Position numbers and translations under genes: made by a program. Below, one piece after another: positions 1 through 8,310 of a stretch of DNA of 41,377 bases. The notes beneath the pieces were generated by a model. That model was not told the DNA's origin and searched no databases. It saw only the letters and a list, made by a program, of their open reading frames with translations. Within the stretch, counting starts at the first letter, position 1, and each line of letters opens with the position of its first letter. The DNA comes from JADHLJ01 sp038118725 (GTDB lineage Bacteria > Pseudomonadota > Alphaproteobacteria > Thalassobaculales > Thalassobaculaceae), in the NCBI GenBank assembly GCA_038118725.1, contig JAYOIK010000046.1, positions 1-41,377 on the forward strand, given 5' to 3'.

Positions 1-43
1 GTAAAGCTCGCCGCGATACGCCTAAGATTGCGCGTTTGTGAGT

Positions 44-481
44 CTACGGCCTAAGTGCCCGATCCGCTGGAAACCTCATGAAGGATTGATCCGGAGGATC
101 GGAAATGCGGGTCGTAATGAAACAGGAAATAGCGTGAGAGTGTTGTCCCTCATCACTGTCGGGAATTATCGATAAAACCCTTGCCAGAACATTTCCAAAT
201 TCATCAATTTTTACATCCTCTACTTGCGGATTAACTAGAAAATCCTGGGCGCAGCGAACAAAAAAGTAAATCAGGTAGTTTAGACGCTCCAGGTGGCCTT
301 GTTCTCCATTTCCATTCCAAACTTCACAGACAAAAGTCTCGACCTCTTCTTGCGGGCAATCTTCAAATGACCAAGAGAGAAACCGAAGCACAAAGGCTTC
401 GCCGAGCAAATCCGGTTCCAATTGGCTGATTGGGCTGGATCGTAAACCACAAAAAAAGTCAAACGTCTGATGCGCGAACAT
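44..481 (-). CDS. hypothetical protein next to tRNA-Gln
   Basis: An open frame of about 145 residues, with no family I recognise. The frame stays open up to position 565. I chose the ATG at 481 (MFAHQTFDFF) because a GGTGG sits 8-9 bases upstream and because 482-565 is GC-rich and codes for a low-complexity Arg/Ala stretch. An ATG at 490 is also possible. The product looks like a small soluble acidic protein with hydrophobic and aromatic segments (LIYFFVRCAQDFLV) and no signal peptide or clear motif. Base composition differs from the surroundings: positions 181-240 contain 20 G/C out of 60, whereas neighbouring genes are strongly GC-rich. It lies directly downstream of the 3' end of a tRNA gene, a common insertion point for foreign DNA. 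That it is a gene is likely; its function is unknown. Confidence 0.5.
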   Translation of the reverse strand: MFAHQTFDFFCGLRSSPISQLEPDLLGEAFVLRFLSWSFEDCPQEEVETFVCEVWNGNGEQGHLERLNYLIYFFVRCAQDFLVNPQVEDVKIDEFGNVLARVLSIIPDSDEGQHSHAISCFITTRISDPPDQSFMRFPADRALRP

Positions 482-590
482 GCCCTGCATCCACCGTGCC
501 GGCGCCACCGCCATTAACCCACGGACACGTCGCGCCGATTGGCGAGATCCGCAACGGACAACCACATAGACGGGATTGAGGGAGACTGTG

Positions 591-664
591 TGGCTGGGGA
601 ACCTGGATTCGAACCAGGACCGACGGAGTCAGAGTCCGTTGTTCTGCCGTTAAACTATTCCCCA
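591..664 (-). tRNA. tRNA-Gln (anticodon CUG)
   Basis: On the minus strand the gene begins TGGGGAA and ends TTCCCCA, giving a 7-bp acceptor stem, followed by discriminator G and an encoded CCA (74 nt with CCA). The anticodon stem is ACGGA/TCCGT with loop CTCTGAC, so the anticodon is CTG, reading CAG glutamine codons. The T arm GGTTCGAATCC is canonical. The UGGGG start is typical of bacterial tRNA-Gln. Confidence 0.96.
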
Positions 665-890
665 GCAGTGTTTCTATAAATCGTTTAATATCAATGACAT
701 ACGATAAATTTAGCAACGAACGCCGAAGTTAGCAGGCCTGGCGGTGTAAGGCAAGCAATGGGTTAAGCGAGGTTGAACGCTAGCCTCGCCTTGGAGCCCA
801 GCTCAGAGGCCATGGCATCATCTCTGTTAAATGGTTACAATGTCCGGGAAATGGCGCCCTTGGGGGTGCGCGGACTTTTTGGATGTGGAA

Positions 891-1988
891 ATGTCCACCG
901 GCCGACATACGCCGTCGCGCCGGTTTCGCCGAAGAGACGGCCAGCGTTCCGGGCAGGGACCCGGTGATCGCGCCACGTCGGTGATGCCGGGACATCGGAC
1001 CCGCTCGCAACGCGAGCGCGGGCGCGACGTGCTGGCGGCGTTGGATCTTGGAACCAATAACTGCAGATTGCTGATCGCGCATCCCAAGGATGATGCGTTC
1101 CGGGTGGTGGATGCTTTTTCGCGCATCGTGCGCCTGGGCCAGGGAATTTCAAACACCGGGGCGCTGTCGGAAGAGGCGATGGATCGGACCCTGGAAGCCC
1201 TCAGGATTTGCGCCGAGAAGATGAGCCGCCGGGATGTCACCCTTTCGCGGGTGGTTGCCACCGAGGCTTGCCGACGCGCCGGGAATGGCGACGCCTTTAT
1301 CGACCGGGTGAAGTCGGAAACCGGCTTGCAACTCGAGGTGATTTCAAACCGCGAGGAGGCCGAACTCGCGCTCGCCGGATGTCTGCCGCTGTTCGATAAG
1401 CGCATTCCCAACGCGATCGTCTTCGATATCGGCGGCGGCAGCACGGAGTTGGCCTGGACCCGGCACGACCGCGATGGCCGGCGACTCGGCCTTGACGTGA
1501 TGTCGATGCCGATCGGGGTGGTCACGCTGACCGAAAAATATGGCGGGGATCAATTCGAGGGCGGGACGTATCGCGCGATGATCGATGAATGCCTGGATCG
1601 CCTGAACGCCTTCGACGCGAGGCACGGGATCGCCGAGCGAGTCGGGGAGGACAGCGTGCAAATGTTGGGCACCTCGGGCACGGTGACGACGCTCGCCGGT
1701 TTGCGTCTCAATCTCAAGCGCTATGTCCGTGATCGCGTGGACGGCACCTCGCTCGGTTTTGATGATGTGCGCCGTCTTGCCGGCGACCTCGCGGGAATGG
1801 GGTTCGAGGAACGCGCCGCGTTTCCCTGTATCGGACAGGAACGCGCGGACTTGGTCGTGGCGGGATGCGCGATACTGGAAGCGATCTGCGAGAAATGGCC
1901 GGTCGGGCGCTTGCGGGTCGCGGACCGGGGCGTGCGCGAGGGGATCCTGTTCGGGTTGCTCGGTCAACTCTCGGGAGCGTCGCGATGA
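891..1988 (+). CDS. Ppx/GppA family phosphatase
   Basis: Exopolyphosphatase / guanosine pentaphosphate phosphohydrolase family, a member of the ASKHA ATPase fold; such enzymes hydrolyse polyphosphate or pppGpp in the cytoplasm. With the start at 891 it has 365 residues. The phosphate-binding loops are visible: phosphate-1 motif LDLGTNNCRLL at about residue 51, the SNREEAEL segment with the likely catalytic Glu near 156, phosphate-2 motif DIGGGSTEL at 179-187, and GTSGTVTTLAGL further on. The first ~45 residues are Arg/Gly-rich and poorly conserved, so the start is uncertain; an ATG at 831 is also in frame. At about 365 residues it is a short single-module form, without the C-terminal HD-like domain of E. 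coli Ppx. It lies 13 bases before rlmE, a pairing seen in many alphaproteobacteria. Sequence alone does not separate Ppx from GppA activity. Confidence 0.88.
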   Translation: MSTGRHTPSRRFRRRDGQRSGQGPGDRATSVMPGHRTRSQRERGRDVLAALDLGTNNCRLLIAHPKDDAFRVVDAFSRIVRLGQGISNTGALSEEAMDRTLEALRICAEKMSRRDVTLSRVVATEACRRAGNGDAFIDRVKSETGLQLEVISNREEAELALAGCLPLFDKRIPNAIVFDIGGGSTELAWTRHDRDGRRLGLDVMSMPIGVVTLTEKYGGDQFEGGTYRAMIDECLDRLNAFDARHGIAERVGEDSVQMLGTSGTVTTLAGLRLNLKRYVRDRVDGTSLGFDDVRRLAGDLAGMGFEERAAFPCIGQERADLVVAGCAILEAICEKWPVGRLRVADRGVREGILFGLLGQLSGASR

Positions 1989-2001
1989 GTGGATCCAGCG
2001 A

Positions 2002-2748
2002 ATGAGCGCTTCGGCAAAGGGCTCTTCGGGAAAGGGAAGCGGCAACCGCAAGCGGGGTAGTGGTGCCCGCGCCGCGACCGTACGACTGAAAACCGCCAAG
2101 GGCCGCACTATCTCCTCGCAACGATGGTTGCAACGACAGTTGAACGACCCTTATGTGCAGGAGGCCCAGCGACTGGGCTTTCGCTCGCGCTCGGCCTTCA
2201 AGCTTCAGCAACTCGACGAGAAGTTCCACTTCCTCGCCTCCGGCCAACGGGTCGTCGATCTCGGAGCGGCCCCGGGGGGCTGGACCCAGGTGGTTGCCGC
2301 GCGGGTGCTTGGCGACTCCGGAAAGGGCCGCGTGGTCGGCCTGGACATCCTCGAGATGGAGCCACTCGCGGGAGCGGAGATCCTGCAAGCCGATTTCATG
2401 ACCGACGAGGGCCTGGCGGCGCTTACCAGTCTCTTGGGGGGGGCGGCGGACCTGGTGCTGAGCGACATGGCGGCGCCGACGACGGGGCACGCGCCGACCG
2501 ATCATCTGCGGACCGCCGCGCTCTGCGAGGCGGCGTTCGATTTCGCCGAGAACGTGCTTAGCCCGGGCGGCGCGTTCGTCGCCAAGGTCTTCAAGGGCGG
2601 AAGCGAGGCGGAGCTCCTGGCCCGCATGAAGCGCGCCTTCAAGACCGTGCGCCACGCCAAGCCCGCCGCCAGCCGTCCCGAGTCGCCGGAAACCTATGTG
2701 GTGGCGATGGGGTTTCGTGGTGACGGCGGCGGTGGTCGGTCACGCTGA
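2002..2748 (+). CDS. rlmE: 23S rRNA (uridine-2552 2'-O) methyltransferase
   Basis: RlmE/FtsJ/RrmJ methylates the 2'-OH of U2552 in the A loop of 23S rRNA late in 50S assembly, using SAM. The protein has 248 residues from ATG 2002. Frames open further upstream only because they run through the end of the preceding gene. The N-terminal ~40 residues are a basic Ser/Gly/Lys tail, longer than in E. coli. The SAM-binding motif DLGAAPGGWTQ is at 86-96, and the K-D-K-E catalytic tetrad is complete: K67 (RSRSAFKL), D135 (LSDMAAPT), K175 (FVAKVF) and E210 (SPETYVV). It is probably cotranscribed with the upstream phosphatase gene. Identification is firm. Confidence 0.95.
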   Translation: MSASAKGSSGKGSGNRKRGSGARAATVRLKTAKGRTISSQRWLQRQLNDPYVQEAQRLGFRSRSAFKLQQLDEKFHFLASGQRVVDLGAAPGGWTQVVAARVLGDSGKGRVVGLDILEMEPLAGAEILQADFMTDEGLAALTSLLGGAADLVLSDMAAPTTGHAPTDHLRTAALCEAAFDFAENVLSPGGAFVAKVFKGGSEAELLARMKRAFKTVRHAKPAASRPESPETYVVAMGFRGDGGGGRSR

Positions 2749-2803
2749 AGGCCATATGCAGCAAGGCGAAGCGGTTTTCGCGAGACGACCTTGTAAATGT
2801 CGC

Positions 2804-2831
2804 TTGGCTAGCGCGCCGCGCGGTGTATAGT
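2804..2831 (+). promoter_or_regulatory. likely sigma-70 promoter of guaB
   Basis: TTGGCT at 2804-2809 and TATAGT at 2826-2831 are separated by 16 bases, 32 bases before the guaB start. The -10 is a 5/6 match to TATAAT and the -35 is weaker. The guaB Shine-Dalgarno GGAGG is at 2852-2856. Inferred from consensus only. Confidence 0.5.
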
Positions 2832-2862
2832 CCAGCGCCACCGTTGCCAACGGAGGCCCTCC

Positions 2863-4323
2863 ATGGAAATTCGCGAAGCCCTGACTTTCGACGACGTGTT
2901 GCTGGAACCGGCGCGCTCGTCGGTATTGCCGGCGTCGGTACAAACCGCCACCCAACTTACCGCCGAGATATCCCTCGGAATCCCCGTCGTTTCGGCGGCG
3001 ATGGACACGGTGACTGAAAGCCGGTTGGCGATCGCCATGGCGCAGCTCGGCGGGCTCGGCGTGGTTCACAAGAACATGGATGTCGAGCGCCAGGCCGCCG
3101 AGGTTCGCGCGGTCAAGAAGTTCGAGGCCGGGATGGTGGTCAATCCATTGACGATCCACCCGGACCAGACCTTGGCCGACGCGCTTGACCTGATGGACCG
3201 GCATAAGATCAGCGGGATACCGGTTGTGCGGCGCCGAACCGACCGGCTGGTGGGGATCTTGACTAACCGCGATGTCCGCTTCGCGACCGACCGCGGCCAG
3301 AAGGTCAGCGAGCTGATGACCAAGCGGGTTATCACCGTGAGCGAGGACGTGACGCCGAACGAGGCCAGGCGGTTGTTGCACAAACATCGGATCGAAAAGC
3401 TGATCGTGGTCGACGGCGAGCAGAAATGCGTCGGACTGATCACCGTCAAGGATATCGAGAAAGCCCAGAACCACCCCGATGCCTGCAAGGATCAACAAGG
3501 GCGTTTGCGGGTCGCGGCGGCGACGGGGATCGGCGACGAGGGCCTGGCCCGGGCCGAGGCCTTGTTCGACGCCGAGGTGGATCTGATCGTTATCGATACC
3601 GCTCATGGTCATTCCGAAAATGTCCTGGCCTCGGTGAACCAGATCCGCAAACTTTCGAACTACACGCAGATTATCGCCGGCAACGTGGCGACTGGGGATG
3701 GCGCGAAGGCCTTGCTCGATGCCGGCGCGGACGCGATCAAGGTCGGCATCGGGCCGGGCTCGATTTGCACGACCCGCATGGTCGCCGGTGTCGGCGTGCC
3801 GCAATTGACCGCCGTGGTCGACGCGGTCGAGGTCTGCGCCAAGGCCGGGATACCGGTGATTTCGGACGGCGGCATCAAGTATTCCGGTGACCTTGCTAAG
3901 GCGATCGCGGCGGGCGCCGATTGCGCGATGATCGGCTCGCTCTTCGCTGGTACCGACGAAAGCCCTGGGGACGTGTATCTGTATCAGGGCCGCTCCTATA
4001 AGGCGTATCGGGGCATGGGGTCGATCGGGGCGATGGCGCGTGGCTCCGCCGACCGATATTTCCAGGAAGAGGTCTCGGATCACTTGAAACTGGTGCCGGA
4101 GGGCATCGAGGCGCAGGTCCCTTACAAGGGACCGATCGGCGCGGTGGTGCACCAGCTTATCGGCGGTTTGAAGGCGGCGATGGGCTATACAGGCAGCGGG
4201 TCCATCAAGGAGATGCAGACCAACAGTAAGTTCCTTCGGATCACCAATTCCGGGTTGCGGGAGAGCCACGTTCACGACGTTTCGATCACCCGCGAGGCGC
4301 CGAACTACAGGCCCAACCTGTGA
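2863..4323 (+). CDS. guaB: IMP dehydrogenase
   Basis: GuaB oxidises IMP to XMP with NAD+, the committed step of guanine nucleotide synthesis. The protein has 486 residues, the usual bacterial length. It begins with EALTFDDVLLEPARS, the standard N-terminal signature. A tandem CBS (Bateman) module occupies about residues 93-205, inside the (beta/alpha)8 barrel. The active-site loop GIGPGSICTTR places the catalytic cysteine at C302. The flap and monovalent-cation regions (GGIKYSGDLAKAIAAGA, YRGMGSIGAM) are intact. GGAGG sits 6 bases before the ATG. Its last four bases overlap the next gene's GTG, implying translational coupling. guaA does not follow, although it often does in relatives. Confidence 0.98.
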   Translation: MEIREALTFDDVLLEPARSSVLPASVQTATQLTAEISLGIPVVSAAMDTVTESRLAIAMAQLGGLGVVHKNMDVERQAAEVRAVKKFEAGMVVNPLTIHPDQTLADALDLMDRHKISGIPVVRRRTDRLVGILTNRDVRFATDRGQKVSELMTKRVITVSEDVTPNEARRLLHKHRIEKLIVVDGEQKCVGLITVKDIEKAQNHPDACKDQQGRLRVAAATGIGDEGLARAEALFDAEVDLIVIDTAHGHSENVLASVNQIRKLSNYTQIIAGNVATGDGAKALLDAGADAIKVGIGPGSICTTRMVAGVGVPQLTAVVDAVEVCAKAGIPVISDGGIKYSGDLAKAIAAGADCAMIGSLFAGTDESPGDVYLYQGRSYKAYRGMGSIGAMARGSADRYFQEEVSDHLKLVPEGIEAQVPYKGPIGAVVHQLIGGLKAAMGYTGSGSIKEMQTNSKFLRITNSGLRESHVHDVSITREAPNYRPNL

Positions 4324-5663
4324 TACCCGCCGCCCGGGTCGCGGCGGCGATCGAGGTTTTGGAGATCGCGGATCGCGAGAAGGCGCCCGCGGATCGGGTT
4401 CTGGCGGATTTTTACCGCCGCCGCCGCCGCTACGCCGGCTCCAAGGACCGCGCCGCGATCAATGGCCAAGTCTACGGCGTTACCCGCCGACGGATTCGCT
4501 TGGATTGGTGGCTGGCCCGCCTCGGCGCCGAGATGACGCCTCGATCAAGGGTGATCGCGGATCTAATGCTTGTCGACGGCGCGTCATCGGAGGGTTTATC
4601 GGCGCTTTTCGATGGCTCGACCCACGGCCCGGCGGAATTGACCGAGGCCGAGCGGGCGATTTCCGACGGGCTCCAGGGACAGTCGCTGGAGCATCCGGAG
4701 GCGCCGGATTGGGTGCGCTTGGAGTGCCCGGAATGGATCGCCGCGCGACTGGCGCCGAGCCTGGGTGAGCGCCTCGAAAGCTGCCTCAAGGCGTTGGCCG
4801 AGGAGGCGTCGTTTGATCTGCGCCTGAACCCGATCATCACGAGCGACCGTGACGCGGTGCGCGCCGCTCTGGCCAAGGCAGGGCTCGAGACCGAGCCGAC
4901 GCCGTATTCGCCGCTTGGGCTCAGGGCGACGGCGCGTCGCCGGATCGAAGGTATGAAACCGTTCAAGAACGGCGTGATCGAGGTTCAGGACGAAGGCGCG
5001 CAACTCGCCTCGCTTCTGGTCGCGGCCAGGCCGGGAATGCAGGTCGCCGACTTTTGCGCCGGCGCCGGTGGCAAAACGCTGTTGATGGCGGCGGGCATGG
5101 AGAACAAGGGCCGGGTCCTGGCCATGGATGTCGCGGAGGATCGTCTGAATCGCGCGGCGCCCCGGGTGGCGCGGGCCGGTTTGCACAATGTGGAGCGCCG
5201 AGTACTGAAGAGCGAGGAGGACCGGTTTCTCAAGCGCTGGACCCGCCGTTTCGACCGCGTGCTGGTGGATGCGCCCTGCACCGGCCTTGGTACCTGGCGC
5301 CGCGCGCCGGAGGCTCGCATGCGCTATGGCGAGGCCGATATGGCCGGGATGACGGCGCTGCAGGATCGGATTCTCTCCAGCGCCGCGCGCCTGACCAAGC
5401 CCGGCGGGCGATTGGTTTACGTGACCTGCTCGCTTTTGCCGGAAGAGAACCAGGACCGGGTAAACGCTCTCCTGGCCCGCCGCGACGATTATCGAGTCCT
5501 ACCCGCGGCCGCGGTCTGGGCCGAGACGATCACCGCGATCGGTGGCCCGGAATGCCCGGAATTCGGTGACTTTCTGGCATTGACTCCCGACCGCCACGGC
5601 ACCGACGGCTTTTTCGTCGCGGTGCTGGAGAGAAGCGAGAATGCCGCCGAGGACGGCATGTGA
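4320..5663 (+). CDS. RsmB-family rRNA cytosine-C5 methyltransferase
   Basis: A 447-residue SAM-dependent RNA m5C methyltransferase of the RsmB/Nop2/Sun group, expected to modify C967 or an equivalent 16S rRNA position. The NusB-like N-terminal region spans about 1-140 and the Rossmann methyltransferase follows. The SAM loop DFCAGAGGKTLL begins at 244. Both family cysteines are present: C320 in DAPCTGLGTWRR (motif IV, product release) and C370 in TCSLLPEENQ (motif VI, nucleophile). The start is a GTG inside the guaB stop (GTGA overlap), strong evidence for coupled translation. The exact target nucleotide cannot be read from sequence. Confidence 0.9.
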   Translation: MIPAARVAAAIEVLEIADREKAPADRVLADFYRRRRRYAGSKDRAAINGQVYGVTRRRIRLDWWLARLGAEMTPRSRVIADLMLVDGASSEGLSALFDGSTHGPAELTEAERAISDGLQGQSLEHPEAPDWVRLECPEWIAARLAPSLGERLESCLKALAEEASFDLRLNPIITSDRDAVRAALAKAGLETEPTPYSPLGLRATARRRIEGMKPFKNGVIEVQDEGAQLASLLVAARPGMQVADFCAGAGGKTLLMAAGMENKGRVLAMDVAEDRLNRAAPRVARAGLHNVERRVLKSEEDRFLKRWTRRFDRVLVDAPCTGLGTWRRAPEARMRYGEADMAGMTALQDRILSSAARLTKPGGRLVYVTCSLLPEENQDRVNALLARRDDYRVLPAAAVWAETITAIGGPECPEFGDFLALTPDRHGTDGFFVAVLERSENAAEDGM

Positions 5664-5782
5664 TCGCGACGGCCGGAAGCGGCGAGGCCTCTTATGGTGG
5701 GAAAAGTCACCTGGAATTATGGACAGCCGCGCTTCACCCCCGTTAGTCTACCCGGGTTCGCAATTGACGGTGGAGCCGAAGC

Positions 5783-6361
5783 TTGTCGGGCTCGTTCACG
5801 GTAGAAATCAGACCAGCGGTGACGGCGGATGCCGCCGGGATCTCCAAGGTTCAGGTGGATGCTTGGCGTGATGCCTATGTCGGACTGTTGCCGGACCAGG
5901 CGCTGATCGACATGAACCCCACCAAGGCGGCGCCCCGGTGGATGCGGATCATTGTCCAGATGGGCGACCCGCGACAGTTCTGTGTCGCCGTCTACGAGGG
6001 CAAGATAGTCGGCTTCTGCCATGGTGGCGCGCAACGCCGGGCGCTTGATCCAATGCGCCGTCGTCGTCCTGGCGTGGCCGAGATCTACACCCTCTATGTT
6101 GATCCGAATTTCCAGGGCTGCGGGATAGGCTCTGCCTTGATGATGCGGGTTTCCGGGCATCTGCGAGATGCCGGATATACCGCGCTGACCTTATCGATGT
6201 TGAGCGGCAACAGGATCGCCCGGCGGTTCTATCAGCATCTCGGCGGCGAGCTCGGCGAGGAAACCCCGAGCGTCGTCATGGGAACGCCGGCCAGCGAGGT
6301 ATTGTATCGCTGGGAGGACATCACCTCGCTGCTGGAGCGGCTTGACGCGGTAATGGGTTGA
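5783..6361 (+). CDS. GNAT family N-acetyltransferase
   Basis: A 192-residue Gcn5-related acetyltransferase; members move an acetyl group from acetyl-CoA to an amine, substrate unknown here. The acetyl-CoA pyrophosphate loop is clear: YVDPNFQGCGIGSALM, with the Q-x-x-G-x-G core at 111-116. The C-terminal NRIARRFYQHLGG is the usual motif B region. The start appears to be TTG 5783: GGTGGAG lies 7 bases upstream, and the N-terminal IRPAVTADAAGISKVQVDAW matches the family start, with no better in-frame ATG. It stands 119 bases after the rRNA methyltransferase gene and before the thiamine unit, with no obvious functional tie. Confidence 0.85.
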   Translation: MSGSFTVEIRPAVTADAAGISKVQVDAWRDAYVGLLPDQALIDMNPTKAAPRWMRIIVQMGDPRQFCVAVYEGKIVGFCHGGAQRRALDPMRRRRPGVAEIYTLYVDPNFQGCGIGSALMMRVSGHLRDAGYTALTLSMLSGNRIARRFYQHLGGELGEETPSVVMGTPASEVLYRWEDITSLLERLDAVMG

Positions 6362-6461
6362 CGCCCGCCAACGCGTAACGCGTCGCGACGCCGAATTGTC
6401 TTTCCGACCAGTCCTTTCATGACCCATCCCGTGATCAACGGAGCCAAGCGGTCGCCGGCGG

Positions 6462-6490
6462 TTGACCAATCCTCGCCCGTGCGGCTTAAT
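6462..6490 (+). promoter_or_regulatory. promoter of the TPP-controlled operon
   Basis: TTGACC (6462-6467) and CTTAAT (6485-6490) are separated by exactly 17 bases. Transcription would start at about 6497, right at the beginning of the riboswitch, which supports the assignment. The -35 is 5/6 and the -10 is 4/6 to the sigma-70 consensus. Confidence 0.55.
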
Positions 6491-6494
6491 GCCG

Positions 6495-6591
6495 GCTCCT
6501 AGGGGAGCCGTAACTGGCTGAGATATTCCGGCGACATGCCGGGATGACCCTTCGAACCTGATCCGGGTAATGCCGGCGCAGGGAGTGGAGC
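6495..6591 (+). promoter_or_regulatory. TPP riboswitch (THI element)
   Basis: All conserved thi-box blocks are present in order: GGGGAGCC (6502-6509), GGCTGAGA (6516-6523), GACCCTT.GAACCTGAT (6546-6562), GGGTAATGCCGGCG (6565-6578) and AGGGA. The P1 helix is formed by GCTCC (6495-6499) and GGAGC (6587-6591). The P3 arm CCGGCgacatGCCGG (6529-6543) is intact. It binds thiamine pyrophosphate and in proteobacteria usually hides the ribosome site or stops transcription. The first coding start lies 75 bases downstream, at 6667. Confidence 0.96.
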
Positions 6592-6666
6592 GCGGCCAAC
6601 GCCGTATATCTCATGCCACGCCCGTGTCCGGCACCCGACATAACCGTCGAGGAAAGCCGTCGCGCC

Positions 6667-7620
6667 ATGACTTTTTCGTTTCGCTCCATCGCCCTCGCGG
6701 GGGTGCTCTGCCTATCTCTGTTGGTCCAGCCCGCCGAGGCGCGGACCAAGCTCACCGTGATGCTGGATTGGTTCGTCAATCCCGACCACGCGACCCTGGT
6801 GGTCGCGGAGAAACTGGGGCTGTTCGAGAAGGCCGGGCTCGAGGTGACGATGGTGGAGCCCGCCGACCCCAACGATCCGCCGAAACTGGTGGCCGCGGGC
6901 AAGGCCGATATCGCGATCTCGTATCAGCCGCAACTGCATCTCCAGAACGCCGAGGGCCTTCCCCTGACGCGGATTGGCACCTTGGTGGCCACCCCGCTGA
7001 CCACCTTGCTGGTCCTGGCCGATGGGCCGGTAAAGTCCATCGCGGATCTCAAGGGCAGGAAGGTCGGATTCTCCGTCGGCGGTTTCGAGGACGCGATCCT
7101 GGCCGCGATGCTTGAGCGTCATGGCCTCACGACCAAGGATATCGAGCTGATCAACGTGAATTTCTCGCTCAGCCCCTCGCTGATCTCCGGCCAGGTCGAC
7201 GCGGTGATCGGCGCCTATCGCAATTTCGAGCTGAACCAGATGGATATCGTCGGTCGCCCCGGCAAGGCGTTCTATGTCGAGGAAGAGGGCGTGCCGGGCT
7301 ATGACGAGTTGATCGTGGTAGCCAATCGCGGGCGGTTGGACCGGCCCGAACTCGCCGCCTTCATCGGCGCGCTGGAGGCCGCCGCCCAGTATCTGGTCAA
7401 TCATCCCGAGGAATCCTGGGAGATGTTCAAGAGCTATAAGAAAGGCCTGGATGACGAGCTTAACACCCGCGCCTTCCGCGATACCCTGCCGCGGTTCGCG
7501 CTGCGCCCCGGCGCCCTGGACAACGGCCGTTACGAGCGTTTCGCGGCTTTCCTGGTCAAGCAGGGCCTGATCAAGGAGCCGGGCAAGGTCTCCGACTACG
7601 CGGTTGAGTTGAAGCGGTGA
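6667..7620 (+). CDS. ThiY-like pyrimidine-binding protein (NMT1/THI5-like)
   Basis: Periplasmic substrate-binding protein of the NMT1/THI5-like family, expected to bind thiamine-pyrimidine precursors such as formylaminopyrimidine or HMP. With ATG 6667 it has 317 residues; a GAGGA lies at 6649-6653. An upstream in-frame ATG at 6613 would put a non-signal extension before the Sec signal, so I reject it. The signal peptide is about residues 1-25, with a hydrophobic core and AEA at the cleavage site. The mature protein opens with LTVMLDWFVNPDHATLVVAEKLG, the family hallmark. The CCCFC motif of eukaryotic THI5 synthases is absent, so a transport role fits. It directly follows a TPP riboswitch, and its stop overlaps the tenA start (GTGA). 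No permease or ATPase gene is present nearby. Confidence 0.88.
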   Translation: MTFSFRSIALAGVLCLSLLVQPAEARTKLTVMLDWFVNPDHATLVVAEKLGLFEKAGLEVTMVEPADPNDPPKLVAAGKADIAISYQPQLHLQNAEGLPLTRIGTLVATPLTTLLVLADGPVKSIADLKGRKVGFSVGGFEDAILAAMLERHGLTTKDIELINVNFSLSPSLISGQVDAVIGAYRNFELNQMDIVGRPGKAFYVEEEGVPGYDELIVVANRGRLDRPELAAFIGALEAAAQYLVNHPEESWEMFKSYKKGLDDELNTRAFRDTLPRFALRPGALDNGRYERFAAFLVKQGLIKEPGKVSDYAVELKR

Positions 7621-8291
7621 GCGCCGAGGCCTTCGATCCCGCGTCCGGCCGTTTCACCGACTGGCTGCGGGCGCGAACCGGTCCGCTCTGGGCGCGCGCG
7701 ACCGCGCATGCCTTCACCACGGAACTGGCCGCCGACACGCTCGCCGATGACGTCTATCGCCGCTATCTGATCCAGGATTATGTCTTCATCGAGACCCTGG
7801 TGACGGTGCTCGGCCACGCGGTCGCGCTGGCCCCGGGCATGCCGGCGAAGAAGCGATGGGCCGGGTTTCTTGGGGCGATCACCTCGGAGGAAAACGACTA
7901 TTTCCTCAGAAGTTTCGATGCCCTCGGCGTTCCGGAGAATGAGCGCGAGACTACCCCCTTGCTCCCGCCGATCCAGGCCTTCGCCGATCTGATGCTGGAC
8001 GCCGCCCGAAGCGGCGCCTACGAGGAGGTGCTGGCGGTCATCGTTCCGGCGGAGTGGGTGTACCTTACCTGGGCCCAGGCGGCGCCGAGGCCCTATCCCG
8101 CGCGGTTCTATCTCTCGGAATGGATCGAGCTGCACGACAATCCGGGCTTCGAGGAAATCGTCGGCTGGATGCGCGGCGAACTCGACCGGGTGGGGCCGAC
8201 ACTCTCGCCGGACCGCCAAGCGGTGGTCACGGAACGCTTCCGCCGCCTCGTGGAGCTGGAAGTCGCGTTCTTCGACGCGGCCTATGGGTGA
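7617..8291 (+). CDS. tenA: TenA-family aminopyrimidine hydrolase, cysteine-less
   Basis: A 224-residue all-helical TenA/thiaminase-II family protein for salvage of thiamine pyrimidine fragments. It starts at a GTG overlapping the binding-protein stop, so the two are coupled under the TPP riboswitch. Substrate-pocket features are present: YLIQDYVFIETL at 50-61 (D54 matches the conserved Asp), SEENDYF at 90-96, PAEWVYLTWA at 144-153 and the C-terminal ELEVAFFDAAY around E213-Y223 with the conserved Glu. The position that carries the catalytic Cys in Bacillus TenA (PC.W.Y) reads PAEW here, and the whole protein contains no cysteine. This makes it a Cys-independent type, like the TenA_E class that acts on formylamino- or aminopyrimidines rather than on thiamine. 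Family membership is clear; the precise substrate is inferred. Confidence 0.9.
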   Translation: MSAEAFDPASGRFTDWLRARTGPLWARATAHAFTTELAADTLADDVYRRYLIQDYVFIETLVTVLGHAVALAPGMPAKKRWAGFLGAITSEENDYFLRSFDALGVPENERETTPLLPPIQAFADLMLDAARSGAYEEVLAVIVPAEWVYLTWAQAAPRPYPARFYLSEWIELHDNPGFEEIVGWMRGELDRVGPTLSPDRQAVVTERFRRLVELEVAFFDAAYG

Positions 8292-8310
8292 GGGGGGCGA
8301 CGGCGCCACC

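Noticed and set aside
2740..4275. Open frame of about 511 codons antisense to guaB
   Set aside because: It mirrors the GC-rich third-position pattern of guaB, matches no protein family, and its sense strand encodes an intact enzyme.
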